Part shown: one piece after another, positions 45,959-54,401 of the stretch
Layout of the letters: each line of letters opens with the position of its first letter
Position numbering within the stretch: the first letter of the stretch is position 1
Source: Bacteroidota bacterium
GTDB taxonomy: Bacteria; Bacteroidota; Bacteroidia; Chitinophagales; Chitinophagaceae
NCBI GenBank assembly: GCA_018267965.1
Contig: JAFDXK010000003.1
Span: forward strand, 186,001-250,000
Direction of reading: 5' to 3'
DNA: 64,000 nt
Made by a program: the position numbers and the translations under genes
The notes under the pieces: generated by a model
What the model saw: the letters and a program-made list of their open reading frames with translations, nothing else
Databases searched by the model: none
What the model was told of the DNA's origin: nothing

Positions 45959-47041
45959 TTATTTGTGCGACTTCTTTATAGTATTACCCGCCCATTTAGA
46001 AACTTCAAACCTCATAGTGCTGGTATCATCAGGTGTATAAAACTCATACCCCATACGCAATATCTTTTCAAAAGTTGCATTCTGAATAACAACAGTGTCT
46101 TTAGCATTATTTATGACAGCGTAAAACCTGTCAGCATCAAATTCAGCAGGCATGCCCGGAGTAGGAGAAAGCATATTTTTACTTCTCTTGTTTATCGGCA
46201 TCCAGTATATATCTATATGCTGCGTTTTTCCCTTTCTGTCTGTAGCCTCTACCGAGCATCTCTTTTTTACAGATGCTATTACAGAATCCATATCATGCAC
46301 GCCATTCAGATAACCCTCACAATATACTTTCTCAAAAAATTTACTGTAAACTGTAGCCCTTCTCATGTTTAATGCTTTACCATTACTCAATGCCTTATCT
46401 ATGTCTACTGCATACTCCCCTACTTTATCCTGCCTGTAAGTATAATTGTTCAGAGCCTCTTCAGGGTACTCAACTACTACTGTAGCCAACTCATCACGCG
46501 GTATATCAAACACTACCCTATCTCTCCAGCTCTTTAGTTCGGTAGCATACCGCGGTGTAAGGTATCCTTCAAAACCGGGTATCTGTACCAGGTAAGGTTG
46601 TTCTGACCCTTCCATCAGCATATAGCTGCCCGTTTTATTTATAGCCTGCCCACCTACATAAAATACACGCATCTTATCACCGCTCTTACTATACACTTCT
46701 ATTTTAATGGCATTGCCTGCCATTTCACGTATTACATTTTCACGTGCCTGTTTGGGTGCGGGATAAACTGGCTGCTGTGCTGCAAGTGTGCCCAGCAAGG
46801 TATTTACAGAAGTCTGCATGGCAGCATACTTGTTATCGATTACCCATCCGGTTTCTTTCCTTTCTATAGTTATCTTATTACCTCTTTTATCTGCAAGGAA
46901 TAGCTTTCCTACATTGGCTGTATCTGCAATATTGAATGCAGATTCGTTCCCTTTAAAAGCATCATGTTCGCTGAAGACGAAATAATATGCCCCAAAACCC
47001 ACAATAGCTAACAATACAATATATACTAACGTCTTGCGCAT
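45959..47041 (-). CDS. DUF4340 protein of the gldF-gldG cluster
   Basis: 360 residues with one N-terminal membrane helix (TLVYIVLLAIVGFGAYYFVF) and a large exported domain containing repeats of the DUF4340 type (KITIERKETGWVIDNKY, then PRYATELKSWRDRVVFDIP). The function is not known; in many bacteria it is encoded directly after GldF/GldG-like ABC genes and probably joins that complex. It lies 15 nt after gldG. Confidence 0.8.
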   Translation of the reverse strand: MRKTLVYIVLLAIVGFGAYYFVFSEHDAFKGNESAFNIADTANVGKLFLADKRGNKITIERKETGWVIDNKYAAMQTSVNTLLGTLAAQQPVYPAPKQARENVIREMAGNAIKIEVYSKSGDKMRVFYVGGQAINKTGSYMLMEGSEQPYLVQIPGFEGYLTPRYATELKSWRDRVVFDIPRDELATVVVEYPEEALNNYTYRQDKVGEYAVDIDKALSNGKALNMRRATVYSKFFEKVYCEGYLNGVHDMDSVIASVKKRCSVEATDRKGKTQHIDIYWMPINKRSKNMLSPTPGMPAEFDADRFYAVINNAKDTVVIQNATFEKILRMGYEFYTPDDTSTMRFEVSKWAGNTIKKSHK

Positions 47042-47056
47042 GAACTCTTATTTGTT

Positions 47057-48784
47057 TTATGCTTTTTCGTAACGGCGTTTGCGGAAGAATATGTAAGCCG
47101 ATGCAAACACCAATATGATGAGTATCGGCAAACCTATATTAATAACACGCCATTTTACTTTTTCTTTCGTCACGCGTTTGGCATCCAGCATACGTATCAC
47201 CTGGTCCTTTGCACGTGCTTCCAATAGTCCTGAATTATCAGTAAGGTAATCCATACAATTCAGCACAAATTCTTTATTCGAATAGCGTGTACGTGTAAAC
47301 CTCCAGTAACCCATTTCCATCGGGCCATACTGCTGTGTAAAATCATTCTCCATCAAATCACCGTCTGAAATAACTATCATGCTGGTGGATGAATCTGATT
47401 GCTCTTTATAAGTTTGCTTCAATGAGTCTTTAAGCACCTGTAAAAACTGTGGTGCTAACCTGTTTTGAAATATCGATTTGAATTTACCTTCCAACAACAC
47501 AGCCGTGGGCCTGTATGGTTTTTTAAACATATCAGGCGTGAAGGGATATTTCAGCATTCCCAGGCTTACTCGCACAGGGTATTGTTCTGTACGGCTGTAC
47601 TGAGACGACTGTATTAATATAGTCTTATTAACATCAGGCACTGCTATGGTGTCAATACTGTTTGCAAACCTGCTCATGATCACGTTCAGGTTCTTCACAA
47701 TAGGATGGTCAGACGTAGGCATGAATAATGGGAAATATATCCAAGGACGTAGGTCCATCTGCGGTTTGTCACCCTGTTGCCCAACTATAATCGGCAACGG
47801 CAGACACTGCATATCTTCTACAATGTCTGTATTTATCCTGACACCCCACTTAAATAACAGGTCATCCAAACCAAGTCCGTAATCGGTAGCAACAAAAGCC
47901 TGGCTGCCATTATTAAGACTGTCCATTGGTGTGTAAAGCTGGTCTATCGCCCACAATACCTTACCTCCATTCATCACATACTGATCTATCTTGAATTTTT
48001 CTTTATCTTCAAATGGCAATGTCGGCTTATTGATGATAATGGCCTTGTAGTATCGAGGTATAAAATAGTTACTGGCCATATCAAAAGTATCTACATTATA
48101 CTTTCGGCTCAGCGTCATCAGCAAATCATAGGTAGGCCAGCCAAGCGTTTCGCCGTGTCCTACTATATATGCAACGTCGGCAGGTGCAGGTTCATCCAGT
48201 TTATGAATAGCTGAAGCAAATTTGAACTCCAGTAATGTTTCGGATGCAGTCAGGTTCTGATACTCATCATAACCCACATTATTTTCCAGTAGCCTTACTG
48301 AAATTTCCTTGCCTTTATACTGCACAAGCGCATAAGGAAAAATGTATTTTTCATTATAGCCTTCTTCTTCAGTTTTGCGTTTGATATTGATAGGCTCTAT
48401 TCCTTTCTTTGATAGCTCCTGGTATATAGGTCCTTTCTCTTCTTCAGTTTTACCTTCAAACGGGTCTGTAAATTTGAAAATGATCTTATTGCCAGATACA
48501 TCTTTGAAAGATTGCAACCTCTCTCGTGTTGCTTCTGCTAGTCGTTGAAACCCTGTAGGGAAACTACCTTTCAGATAAACAGTAACCACCGCTACATCAT
48601 CCATTTTTTTCAGCAATTTTTTAGTAGGTGCTGATAACGTAAAACGTTTCTCTGTAGTGAGGTCTAACCCGTAATGAAACTTAGCCGCAATGATATTGAC
48701 ACACACCAATATTGCAGCCATAATTACTAATTGTAATATCGCCTGCCTTTGCTGAGATTTTCTTTTAGATGTTTGATTTGCCAT
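47057..48784 (-). CDS. gldG: Gliding-motility ABC transporter substrate-binding protein GldG
   Basis: 575 residues with an N-terminal membrane helix (ILQLVIMAAILVCVNIIA), a large exported domain (YHYGLDLTTEKRFTLS-like start, AYIVGHGETLGW in the middle), and a C-terminal helix (INIGLPILIILVFASAYIFF) followed by basic residues. This is the GldG/ABC-type domain layout. It begins 1 nt after gldF. In flavobacteria GldF-GldG with the ATPase GldA are needed for gliding; gldA is not in this window. Confidence 0.9.
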   Translation of the reverse strand: MANQTSKRKSQQRQAILQLVIMAAILVCVNIIAAKFHYGLDLTTEKRFTLSAPTKKLLKKMDDVAVVTVYLKGSFPTGFQRLAEATRERLQSFKDVSGNKIIFKFTDPFEGKTEEEKGPIYQELSKKGIEPINIKRKTEEEGYNEKYIFPYALVQYKGKEISVRLLENNVGYDEYQNLTASETLLEFKFASAIHKLDEPAPADVAYIVGHGETLGWPTYDLLMTLSRKYNVDTFDMASNYFIPRYYKAIIINKPTLPFEDKEKFKIDQYVMNGGKVLWAIDQLYTPMDSLNNGSQAFVATDYGLGLDDLLFKWGVRINTDIVEDMQCLPLPIIVGQQGDKPQMDLRPWIYFPLFMPTSDHPIVKNLNVIMSRFANSIDTIAVPDVNKTILIQSSQYSRTEQYPVRVSLGMLKYPFTPDMFKKPYRPTAVLLEGKFKSIFQNRLAPQFLQVLKDSLKQTYKEQSDSSTSMIVISDGDLMENDFTQQYGPMEMGYWRFTRTRYSNKEFVLNCMDYLTDNSGLLEARAKDQVIRMLDAKRVTKEKVKWRVINIGLPILIILVFASAYIFFRKRRYEKA

Positions 48785-48785
48785 A

Positions 48786-49556
48786 CTAATCTTGCGTTGC
48801 CGTATCCCACCTGCGGCTATTGAGCGATAAACGTGTAAGTGATATGAACAATAGAATTACCGAAAGAAAATAAATCACATCCCTGCTATCTATCAATCCT
48901 CTGCTGATAGAATTATAATGGAATGCCATGCCTATCATGCTCAGGTAATAATCTATACCCTCTGCAAATGCAGGTATCCTGCTCAATGCATCAAAACCAC
49001 TATACAATAAATAACATGCAAACAATGCAACCAGAAAACCTACTATCTGGTTATTAGCCAGCGAGGAACAAAATATACCTACTGCAGTAAAGCTGGCAGC
49101 AAGGAATAACAAGCCGAAATAAGAACCGGCTATACCGCCACCATCTATCACGTGTATAACGGTTTTACCCATTACTATTACAGAAAGGTTATCAATGGTA
49201 TATACATATATCAACGTAGGTAGCAATGCAAAAGCTACAAGCACCAATGATGCCAGATACTTGCCTCCGATAATGGCTGTATTGGTCAATGGTTTTGTTG
49301 ATAACCACTCTATCGTACCACTTCTAAACTCATCAGCAAATGAACGCATCGTTACGGCAGGTATCAGCAACATCAAAAACCACGGTGCCCAATTGAAGAA
49401 ACTATCTAATGTAGCATAGCCGTCACTCCTTAATATGGTAGATTCCGGCAGCACCCATATAAACAATCCACAGGCTACAAGGAACACCAGTATAGCCACA
49501 TAACCCACAATAGAGCTGAAAAAAGAATTAAGTTCTTTTACAAAAATGCTGCGCAT
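48786..49556 (-). CDS. gldF: Gliding-motility ABC transporter permease GldF
   Basis: 256 residues with six predicted membrane helices and the ABC-2 permease pattern: FVKELNSFFSSIVGYVAI, LIPAVTMRSFADEFRSGTIEWLSTKPLT (cited only in part), and a C-terminal LSVILLFISLTRLSL. It is the first gene of the gldF-gldG-DUF4340 set, with a TATATTTG -7 element 34 nt upstream. Confidence 0.92.
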   Translation of the reverse strand: MRSIFVKELNSFFSSIVGYVAILVFLVACGLFIWVLPESTILRSDGYATLDSFFNWAPWFLMLLIPAVTMRSFADEFRSGTIEWLSTKPLTNTAIIGGKYLASLVLVAFALLPTLIYVYTIDNLSVIVMGKTVIHVIDGGGIAGSYFGLLFLAASFTAVGIFCSSLANNQIVGFLVALFACYLLYSGFDALSRIPAFAEGIDYYLSMIGMAFHYNSISRGLIDSRDVIYFLSVILLFISLTRLSLNSRRWDTATQD

Positions 49557-49590
49557 GTGTATGCTCTCGCTTTAAAAAAAATGAAGTGGG

Positions 49591-49598
49591 CAAATATA
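49591..49598 (-). promoter_or_regulatory. -7 element (TAnnTTTG) of gldF
   Basis: TATATTTG on the minus strand, 34 nt before the ATG at 49556. Confidence 0.5.
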
Positions 49599-49689
49599 GC
49601 AAAATGCAAAGCTATAACTGTCATACTTATATATTAAAAACGGTCTTATTATACTAAATTTTAACTTTTCACCATCAGTACCAACACTT

Positions 49690-49740
49690 ATGAAAAATTA
49701 CACCATATACGGTACTAAGCCGGCTGCATCCTTAAGGTAG
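49690..49740 (+). CDS. Possible 16-residue peptide ORF
   Basis: ATG at 49690 opens MKNYTIYGTKPAASLR and stops with TAG. It is directly followed by two strong hairpins. It could be a leader peptide, a small peptide gene, or a chance ORF inside a small RNA. The sequence is too short to support a function. Confidence 0.25.
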   Translation: MKNYTIYGTKPAASLR

Positions 49741-49746
49741 TTTTAT

Positions 49747-49813
49747 GATGATAATGGTTTTACATTATCATCCCTAAAAATGCGAGAGCAGCGGGCTTCT
49801 TTTTAGAAGCCCG
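49747..49813 (+). ncRNA. Double-hairpin element, possible small RNA with terminator
   Basis: The first hairpin is GATGATAATG/CATTATCATC around GTTTTA (49747-49772). The second is CGGGCTTCT/AGAAGCCCG around TTTT (49792-49813), followed by TATTATTTAA, which could act as a weak terminator. The elements are too far upstream of the M23 gene to be an ordinary binding site. Confidence 0.4.
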
Positions 49814-49890
49814 TATTATTTAACATTCTAATACACTTGCAGGTATCAAACTTATAGGCAAAAAGCTAACTTTACGCGCAAATCTCTCTT

Positions 49891-50865
49891 CTGAAGCGCG
49901 TACGCAAATATTTTTATAACCAGGATACACACAGGTTCGAGAAACTTGAGTTATCGTGGCAGGTAAAAGCATTACGCATTCTCGGCTTCATATCTGCAGC
50001 TCTGGTTACTTCGCTTATTATAGTTGCCATAGCCTTTCAGTTCCTCGATTCTCCAAAAGAGAAAACTTTACGAGCAGAAATGCGCACCCTTCGCGATCAG
50101 TATTCAGCTTTACAACAGGAGCTGAATGATATGAATAACAGTATAGCCGAATTGGAAACCCGCGATAATAATATTTACCGTGGTGTGTTCGAGTCTGCAC
50201 CGCTACCCGATAGTGTACGTAAGGGGAAACAATACAGCGTGATTGATCCTTCCAAATTTGCCTATACACCTACCGATGAACTTATTGAAAACATCAGGCA
50301 AAATGTAGATGCTACCAAACACAGAATTAATATCCAGCAACAATCTTACGATACGCTTGAAAACCTGGTAAAGGCAAAAAAACAAATGCTCAGCTCTATA
50401 CCTGCAGTGCAACCCGTATCTAATAAAAACCTTGAACGCGTGGCGTCTGGCTTTGGATATCGCATAGACCCTATATACAAAACACCGAAAATGCATACCG
50501 GGCTTGATTTCACTGCTGCTACAGGAACACCAATCTACGCAACAGGTGATGGTGTAATAAGCGAAGCCGGATTTGATAATGGTGGTTACGGAAACCATAT
50601 AATTATAGACCATGGATACGGCTATGCAACACTGTATGGCCACATGGTAAAAATCAAATCGCGTTTGGGGCAAAGAGTGAAGCGCGGCGAAGTAATAGGA
50701 TGGGTAGGCAGCACTGGTAAAAGCACAGGTCCGCACTGCCATTACGAGGTAATAAAAAACGGAATCAAAATAGATCCCGTTCATTTCTTCTTCAACGATT
50801 TATCTGCTACCGATTACGAGCGTATGGTGAAGATAAGTGCTGCTAATAACCAGTCGTTCGACTAA
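49891..50865 (+). CDS. M23 (LytM-type) peptidoglycan endopeptidase, apparent CTG start
   Basis: 324 residues if read from CTG 49891. The first ATG, at 50080, is downstream of the only membrane helix (about 31-49, LGFISAALVTSLIIVAIAF). The upstream residues KRVRKYFYNQDTHRFEKLE match the conserved N-terminus of Bacteroidota M23 proteins as I recall it, and no ATG, GTG or TTG is in frame between the stop at 49867 and that stretch. A coiled-coil stem follows, then the LytM domain with His202 and Asp206 (MHTGLDF) and His282-x-His284 (PHCHYE). It cuts peptide cross-links in the wall. Confidence 0.85.
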   Translation: MKRVRKYFYNQDTHRFEKLELSWQVKALRILGFISAALVTSLIIVAIAFQFLDSPKEKTLRAEMRTLRDQYSALQQELNDMNNSIAELETRDNNIYRGVFESAPLPDSVRKGKQYSVIDPSKFAYTPTDELIENIRQNVDATKHRINIQQQSYDTLENLVKAKKQMLSSIPAVQPVSNKNLERVASGFGYRIDPIYKTPKMHTGLDFTAATGTPIYATGDGVISEAGFDNGGYGNHIIIDHGYGYATLYGHMVKIKSRLGQRVKRGEVIGWVGSTGKSTGPHCHYEVIKNGIKIDPVHFFFNDLSATDYERMVKISAANNQSFD

Positions 50866-50869
50866 TCAA

Positions 50870-51355
50870 CTATTTAAATACAGTATTCATGGTACCTGTA
50901 AACACAACGTTCTTTGTACCGTGTTCATAAAACGTCAGCGGGCGAACTTCAAAACCGGCCTCGTCAGTCAATATGTTACCAATTACATAATCAAGTTCTG
51001 TAACCTTTTTACCTTCTTTGCTCTCAATGTAGGCTGCACCCGTTTTTAGTAAATACCCCCCAACATGTCTCTGAAACACCGGCTCCATTATGCTGGATGA
51101 AGATTTACTACCTTGTACAATATTGATAGTAGCTTTAATACCCAATGGCAAATCCATAAACTCGGCATATTTCTGCTGCACGGGTTTTGGCAGCTCTACA
51201 AAAGCATCACGCATATCCGCCAGTTTTACATACACAAAATAATTACCGCAAATGGCTCTTATATCCTTCGGACCGTCATATTGTAATGATATACTTTGAG
51301 CATTACAGATTACTCCCACGAATAATATATAGACAAGCACCAGCAGCCTTTTCAT
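50870..51355 (-). CDS. Secreted protein of unknown function
   Basis: 161 residues with a signal peptide (MKRLLVLVYILFVGVICNAQ). The mature part is beta-rich with a PTGAAYIESKEGKKVTELDYV-like central strand region (only the idea of the strand is used) and no known domain. It converges with the M23 gene (4 nt between stops) and diverges from the beta-lactamase gene. No function is proposed. Confidence 0.6.
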   Translation of the reverse strand: MKRLLVLVYILFVGVICNAQSISLQYDGPKDIRAICGNYFVYVKLADMRDAFVELPKPVQQKYAEFMDLPLGIKATINIVQGSKSSSSIMEPVFQRHVGGYLLKTGAAYIESKEGKKVTELDYVIGNILTDEAGFEVRPLTFYEHGTKNVVFTGTMNTVFK

Positions 51356-51424
51356 AGCATATTTTTTACCAATTTACACATTTGCGGTTTATTACCCATC
51401 TTTGCAGTCCAATTTTCAGTTGTC

Positions 51425-52297
51425 ATGCGCAGTAGTATCATTGTTTCTCTTTTAGCCATCTTTTTATTTGCATCATGCCGGGAATCTCGCTTGCATGAAA
51501 AACCGGAATGGGGTAAGTATTTTGAACAGGAAGGTTTAAAAGATGCCTGCTTCATCCTGCGCGACCATAACCATGAAACCGTTTATTTCTATAACAAAGA
51601 ACGTTGCCTGAAAAGATTTACGCCTGCATCTACATTCAAGATTTTCAATTCTTTGGTAGCACTCGAAACTGCTGTAGCACCCGATGATGAATTAGTGATT
51701 AAATGGGATAGTGTTGTTCGTGATAATGCTGATTGGAACAAAGACATGAACATGCGCGAGGCTTTTAAAGTAAGCTGTGTTCCATATTATCAGGAGATTG
51801 CACGCCGTATAGGTGCTGCACGTATGGCGCATTATGTAGATACTGCTAACTATGGCAATAAAAATGTCGCCGGAGCTATTGATATGTTTTGGCTAAATGA
51901 CAGCCTGCAAATTTCTGCAGATGAACAGGTAGGTTTTTTGAAACGTATGTATTTTGCTGAGCTGCCATTCTCAGAACGTTCGCAGCGCATTGTTAAAAAC
52001 ATGATGCTGCAGGAAGAAACACCTCAATACAAACTCTATTACAAAACAGGCTGGGGCCATCATGGACAGTCAGACATATTATGGGTAGTAGGGTTCATCG
52101 AAAAAATAGAGCACGTAAAAGAACACGCTAACTCGATGAACAAAAGCGATATGCGTATGTACCCTTACTTCTTTGCGATGAATTTTGATGTACCTGAAAA
52201 CGATACTACAAAAGACTGGGCTGCTATTCGCACTAACATCACAAAAGCTATTTTGAAAGATTTCGGGACGATGAGTGCCGAAGCGCCTAAACAGTAA
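51425..52297 (+). CDS. Class D (OXA-type) beta-lactamase, lipoprotein
   Basis: 290 residues. A lipobox FASC gives Cys18. All class D motifs are in order: STFK at 69-72 (Ser nucleophile, Lys for carboxylation), SCV at 117-119, YGN at 143-145, Trp156, and KTGW at 207-210. The length is near that of OXA enzymes (about 265-290 with signal). It would hydrolyse beta-lactams in the periplasm while anchored to a membrane. It is flanked by core genes with no mobile element, so it appears intrinsic. Regulatory sensors of the BlaR type share motifs but have membrane helices, which are absent here. Confidence 0.9.
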   Translation: MRSSIIVSLLAIFLFASCRESRLHEKPEWGKYFEQEGLKDACFILRDHNHETVYFYNKERCLKRFTPASTFKIFNSLVALETAVAPDDELVIKWDSVVRDNADWNKDMNMREAFKVSCVPYYQEIARRIGAARMAHYVDTANYGNKNVAGAIDMFWLNDSLQISADEQVGFLKRMYFAELPFSERSQRIVKNMMLQEETPQYKLYYKTGWGHHGQSDILWVVGFIEKIEHVKEHANSMNKSDMRMYPYFFAMNFDVPENDTTKDWAAIRTNITKAILKDFGTMSAEAPKQ

Positions 52298-52310
52298 TCA
52301 AGATTGAAAT

Positions 52311-53063
52311 TTACTTCGTTGCCGTATACAGAGTGGTAATACCAAATGTCAGCGGCCTTGCTTTGGCATCTTTATAACCGCAGCGTTCCATTATTTCACA
52401 AAACCGTTGTCCTTCCGGAAAAGCCATAACGCTTTCAGGCAGATAAGTATATGCGTTACTGTGTTTAGATACCAGTTTACCCATCAAAGGCAGTATGTAA
52501 CGGAAATATAATGCGTACACCTGTTTTATCGGGAATCGTTTCGGGCGGGAAAATTCCAATATGGCTACTCTGCCACCATTTCGCATCACACGGCACATTT
52601 CTTTCAGGCCTGCTTCAAGGTTTTCAAAATTGCGTACCCCGTAAGCACAGGTCACAGCATCAAAATGGTTGTCTGGAAAAGAGAGTAGTTCGCTATCTCC
52701 TTTTTGCAATGAAATAACCGAGCTGAGTTCTTTATCAGCAATTTTCTCTCTGCCAACCTCCAGCATTTGCTCGGCAATATCTACACCGGTTATGCTGTCG
52801 GGCTTAATAATTGAGGCTGCAATAGCAAGGTCAGCCGTACCGGTAGCCACATCCAGTATTTTCTTAGGATTGATAACCGCTATCGATTTAATAGCTTTTT
52901 TGCGCCAGCCTATATCTATACCCATCGACAACAAATGGTTCAGAAAATCATATTTACCTGCTATATGATTAAACATATCGGCAACCTGAGCTTTCTTGCT
53001 TAAATTTGACGCTGAATCCGGTACTACTTTTGCTGCCGGGTTGGTTTCATTACCTGTTTGCAT
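52311..53063 (-). CDS. ubiE: Demethylmenaquinone methyltransferase
   Basis: 250 residues from the ATG at 53063. An upstream in-frame start at 53105 lies beyond the -7 element and was rejected. FNHIAGKYDFLNHLLSMGID, the SAM loop LDVATGTADLAIAA, YGVRNFENLEAGLKEMCRVM, and the end RPLTFGITTLYTATK are typical UbiE/MenG. It methylates demethylmenaquinone in quinone synthesis. It is divergent from engB with overlapping leaders. Confidence 0.95.
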   Translation of the reverse strand: MQTGNETNPAAKVVPDSASNLSKKAQVADMFNHIAGKYDFLNHLLSMGIDIGWRKKAIKSIAVINPKKILDVATGTADLAIAASIIKPDSITGVDIAEQMLEVGREKIADKELSSVISLQKGDSELLSFPDNHFDAVTCAYGVRNFENLEAGLKEMCRVMRNGGRVAILEFSRPKRFPIKQVYALYFRYILPLMGKLVSKHSNAYTYLPESVMAFPEGQRFCEIMERCGYKDAKARPLTFGITTLYTATK

Positions 53064-53069
53064 TGCGTG

Positions 53070-53077
53070 CAAAAGTA
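53070..53077 (-). promoter_or_regulatory. -7 element (TAnnTTTG) of ubiE
   Basis: TACTTTTG on the minus strand with 6 nt to the ATG at 53063, close enough for a leaderless or near-leaderless transcript. It lies between the two divergent start codons. Confidence 0.55.
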
Positions 53078-53092
53078 CACCAAGCTGAATTA

Positions 53093-53701
53093 ATGGAAAT
53101 AACATCTGCCAAATATTTGATTAGCAGCCCCAAGGTAGAGGATTGCCCCAAGCCCGATAAGCCGGAGTATGCCTTCATAGGCAGGTCGAACGTAGGTAAG
53201 TCTTCGCTTATTAATATGCTTACCAATCAAACCAAACTGGCAAAGACTTCTGCCAGCCCTGGCAAAACACAGCTTATCAACCATTTTCTCATCAACAACT
53301 CATGGTATATCGTCGATTTACCCGGTTATGGATACGCCAAAGTATCACAATCACAGCGCAACCAATGGGAAAAAATGATAGCCAATTACCTGCAAAAAAG
53401 GGAAAACCTGGTTACTGTTTTTGTGTTGATTGACAGCCGCCACAAACCGCAGGAAATTGACCTCGAATTTCTTCGCAAGCTGGGCGATTGGGGTATTCCG
53501 TTCAATATGGTGTTCACTAAGGCAGATAAGAGCACACAACGCGAGGCGGCCAAAAACGTGAGGCATTTTATTGAAGCTATGAAGCTGGAATGGGAATTTA
53601 TACCACGTAGTTTTCTTACCAGTACAATAAAATTCCTGGGCCGAAAAGACATGCTGTCTTATATCGAAGAATTGAACGAATCTTTCGGAAAAGAAGAATA
53701 G
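53093..53701 (+). CDS. engB: Ribosome biogenesis GTPase EngB (YihA/YsxC)
   Basis: 202 residues from the ATG at 53093, which places MEITSAKYLISSPK at the start as in other EngB proteins; the longer reading from 53006 would overlap ubiE. GTPase motifs: G1 GRSNVGKSSL, G3 DLPGYGYAKV, G4 FTKAD, G5 near SFLTSTIK. It acts in large ribosomal subunit assembly. Confidence 0.95.
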   Translation: MEITSAKYLISSPKVEDCPKPDKPEYAFIGRSNVGKSSLINMLTNQTKLAKTSASPGKTQLINHFLINNSWYIVDLPGYGYAKVSQSQRNQWEKMIANYLQKRENLVTVFVLIDSRHKPQEIDLEFLRKLGDWGIPFNMVFTKADKSTQREAAKNVRHFIEAMKLEWEFIPRSFLTSTIKFLGRKDMLSYIEELNESFGKEE

Positions 53702-53704
53702 CTG

Positions 53705-53815
53705 CTATTCATTCCATGGGAAATCAGGGATATCCTGCATATCAATATCAATATCCAGGAAGAATATACACGCAAGGACTACTATCGTAACTAAAAATCC
53801 AAGTATTTTTTTCAA
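53705..53815 (-). CDS. Possible 36-residue membrane peptide
   Basis: Reading the minus strand from a TTG at 53815 gives two Lys residues, a hydrophobic stretch LGFLVTIVVLACIFFL, then an acidic tail DIDIDMQDIPDFPWNE and a stop at 53705-53707. A TACTTTTG -7 element lies 18 nt upstream (53834-53841). The positive-inside start, one membrane helix and acidic end are protein-like. It fills the gap between engB and the coiled-coil gene. Confidence 0.45.
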   Translation of the reverse strand: MKKILGFLVTIVVLACIFFLDIDIDMQDIPDFPWNE

Positions 53816-53833
53816 GGGAACGTCTGCTTAATA

Positions 53834-53841
53834 CAAAAGTA
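53834..53841 (-). promoter_or_regulatory. -7 element (TAnnTTTG) upstream of the 36-residue ORF
   Basis: TACTTTTG on the minus strand, with no other gene start downstream of it for which it could serve. Confidence 0.45.
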
Positions 53842-53929
53842 CCACTTGTGTCAAAAAACGCAAGAATATTTTTGCTTACGTGCTGTTATTAACAGGTCAC
53901 CCTGAAACATCTATGTATAAAAACAGGTG

Positions 53930-54316
53930 CTACATCCACTTTGCAGCAAAAACATTGAATTCGTGACGCAACGCGTTTACAACGGTCTCTTCTACAATAT
54001 ACTTTTCACGAAGCCTGTTATGCGCTGCAAGCAGCTTTTCATCTATATAGCCTACATTATCTTGTGCCTGTTCTGCTATGGCGCTCAATACTTCATTGAT
54101 ATTATGTCGCAGGGTATCGATATTTGTAGTTTGAAGTTTTATTTGATTCTCATAATGACCTGCAAATAAGTTTACCTCATTACTGGTATTCTTGCCGGCA
54201 ACTTCAGTAAGCCTTGATTTCAGCACTTGTAATTCCGACTTATAAAAATCCAATGCACGCAACCAGTCAGAGTGCTCATTATTTACGTGCTTAATACTTA
54301 CTTTACTGTATGGCAT
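53930..54316 (-). CDS. Small coiled-coil protein of unknown function
   Basis: 128 residues, almost all helical, no signal. It starts with a short strand, then HSDWLRALDFYKSELQVLKSRL, a second helix containing NLFAGHYENQIKLQTTNIDTL, and a third with EKLLAAHNRLREKYIVEE, consistent with a helical bundle. Similar short proteins occur in other Bacteroidota without a known role, as far as I recall. It stands alone. Confidence 0.6.
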   Translation of the reverse strand: MPYSKVSIKHVNNEHSDWLRALDFYKSELQVLKSRLTEVAGKNTSNEVNLFAGHYENQIKLQTTNIDTLRHNINEVLSAIAEQAQDNVGYIDEKLLAAHNRLREKYIVEETVVNALRHEFNVFAAKWM

Positions 54317-54401
54317 TATTTAGTATTTATACAGCAAAGCTATAGTTGAAACACCTGCTCAATTATGACGAGAATCACTCTTTATGATGATATAGGCTCT
54401 A

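Larger units (their letters stand above)
49557..49890. other. Intergenic region with a tiny ORF and two hairpins
   Basis: This 334-nt gap between divergent gldF and the M23 peptidase holds the gldF promoter (49591-49598), a 16-residue ORF (49690-49740), a 10-bp perfect inverted repeat (49747-49772) and a second hairpin (49792-49813). No known RNA family is recognised. The rest is A+T-rich with no other clear signal. Confidence 0.7.

Noticed and set aside
50203-50784. A 193-residue minus-strand frame opposite the M23 peptidase
   Set aside because: It is rich in Cys, Tyr and His as expected for an antisense reading and covers the conserved LytM domain.
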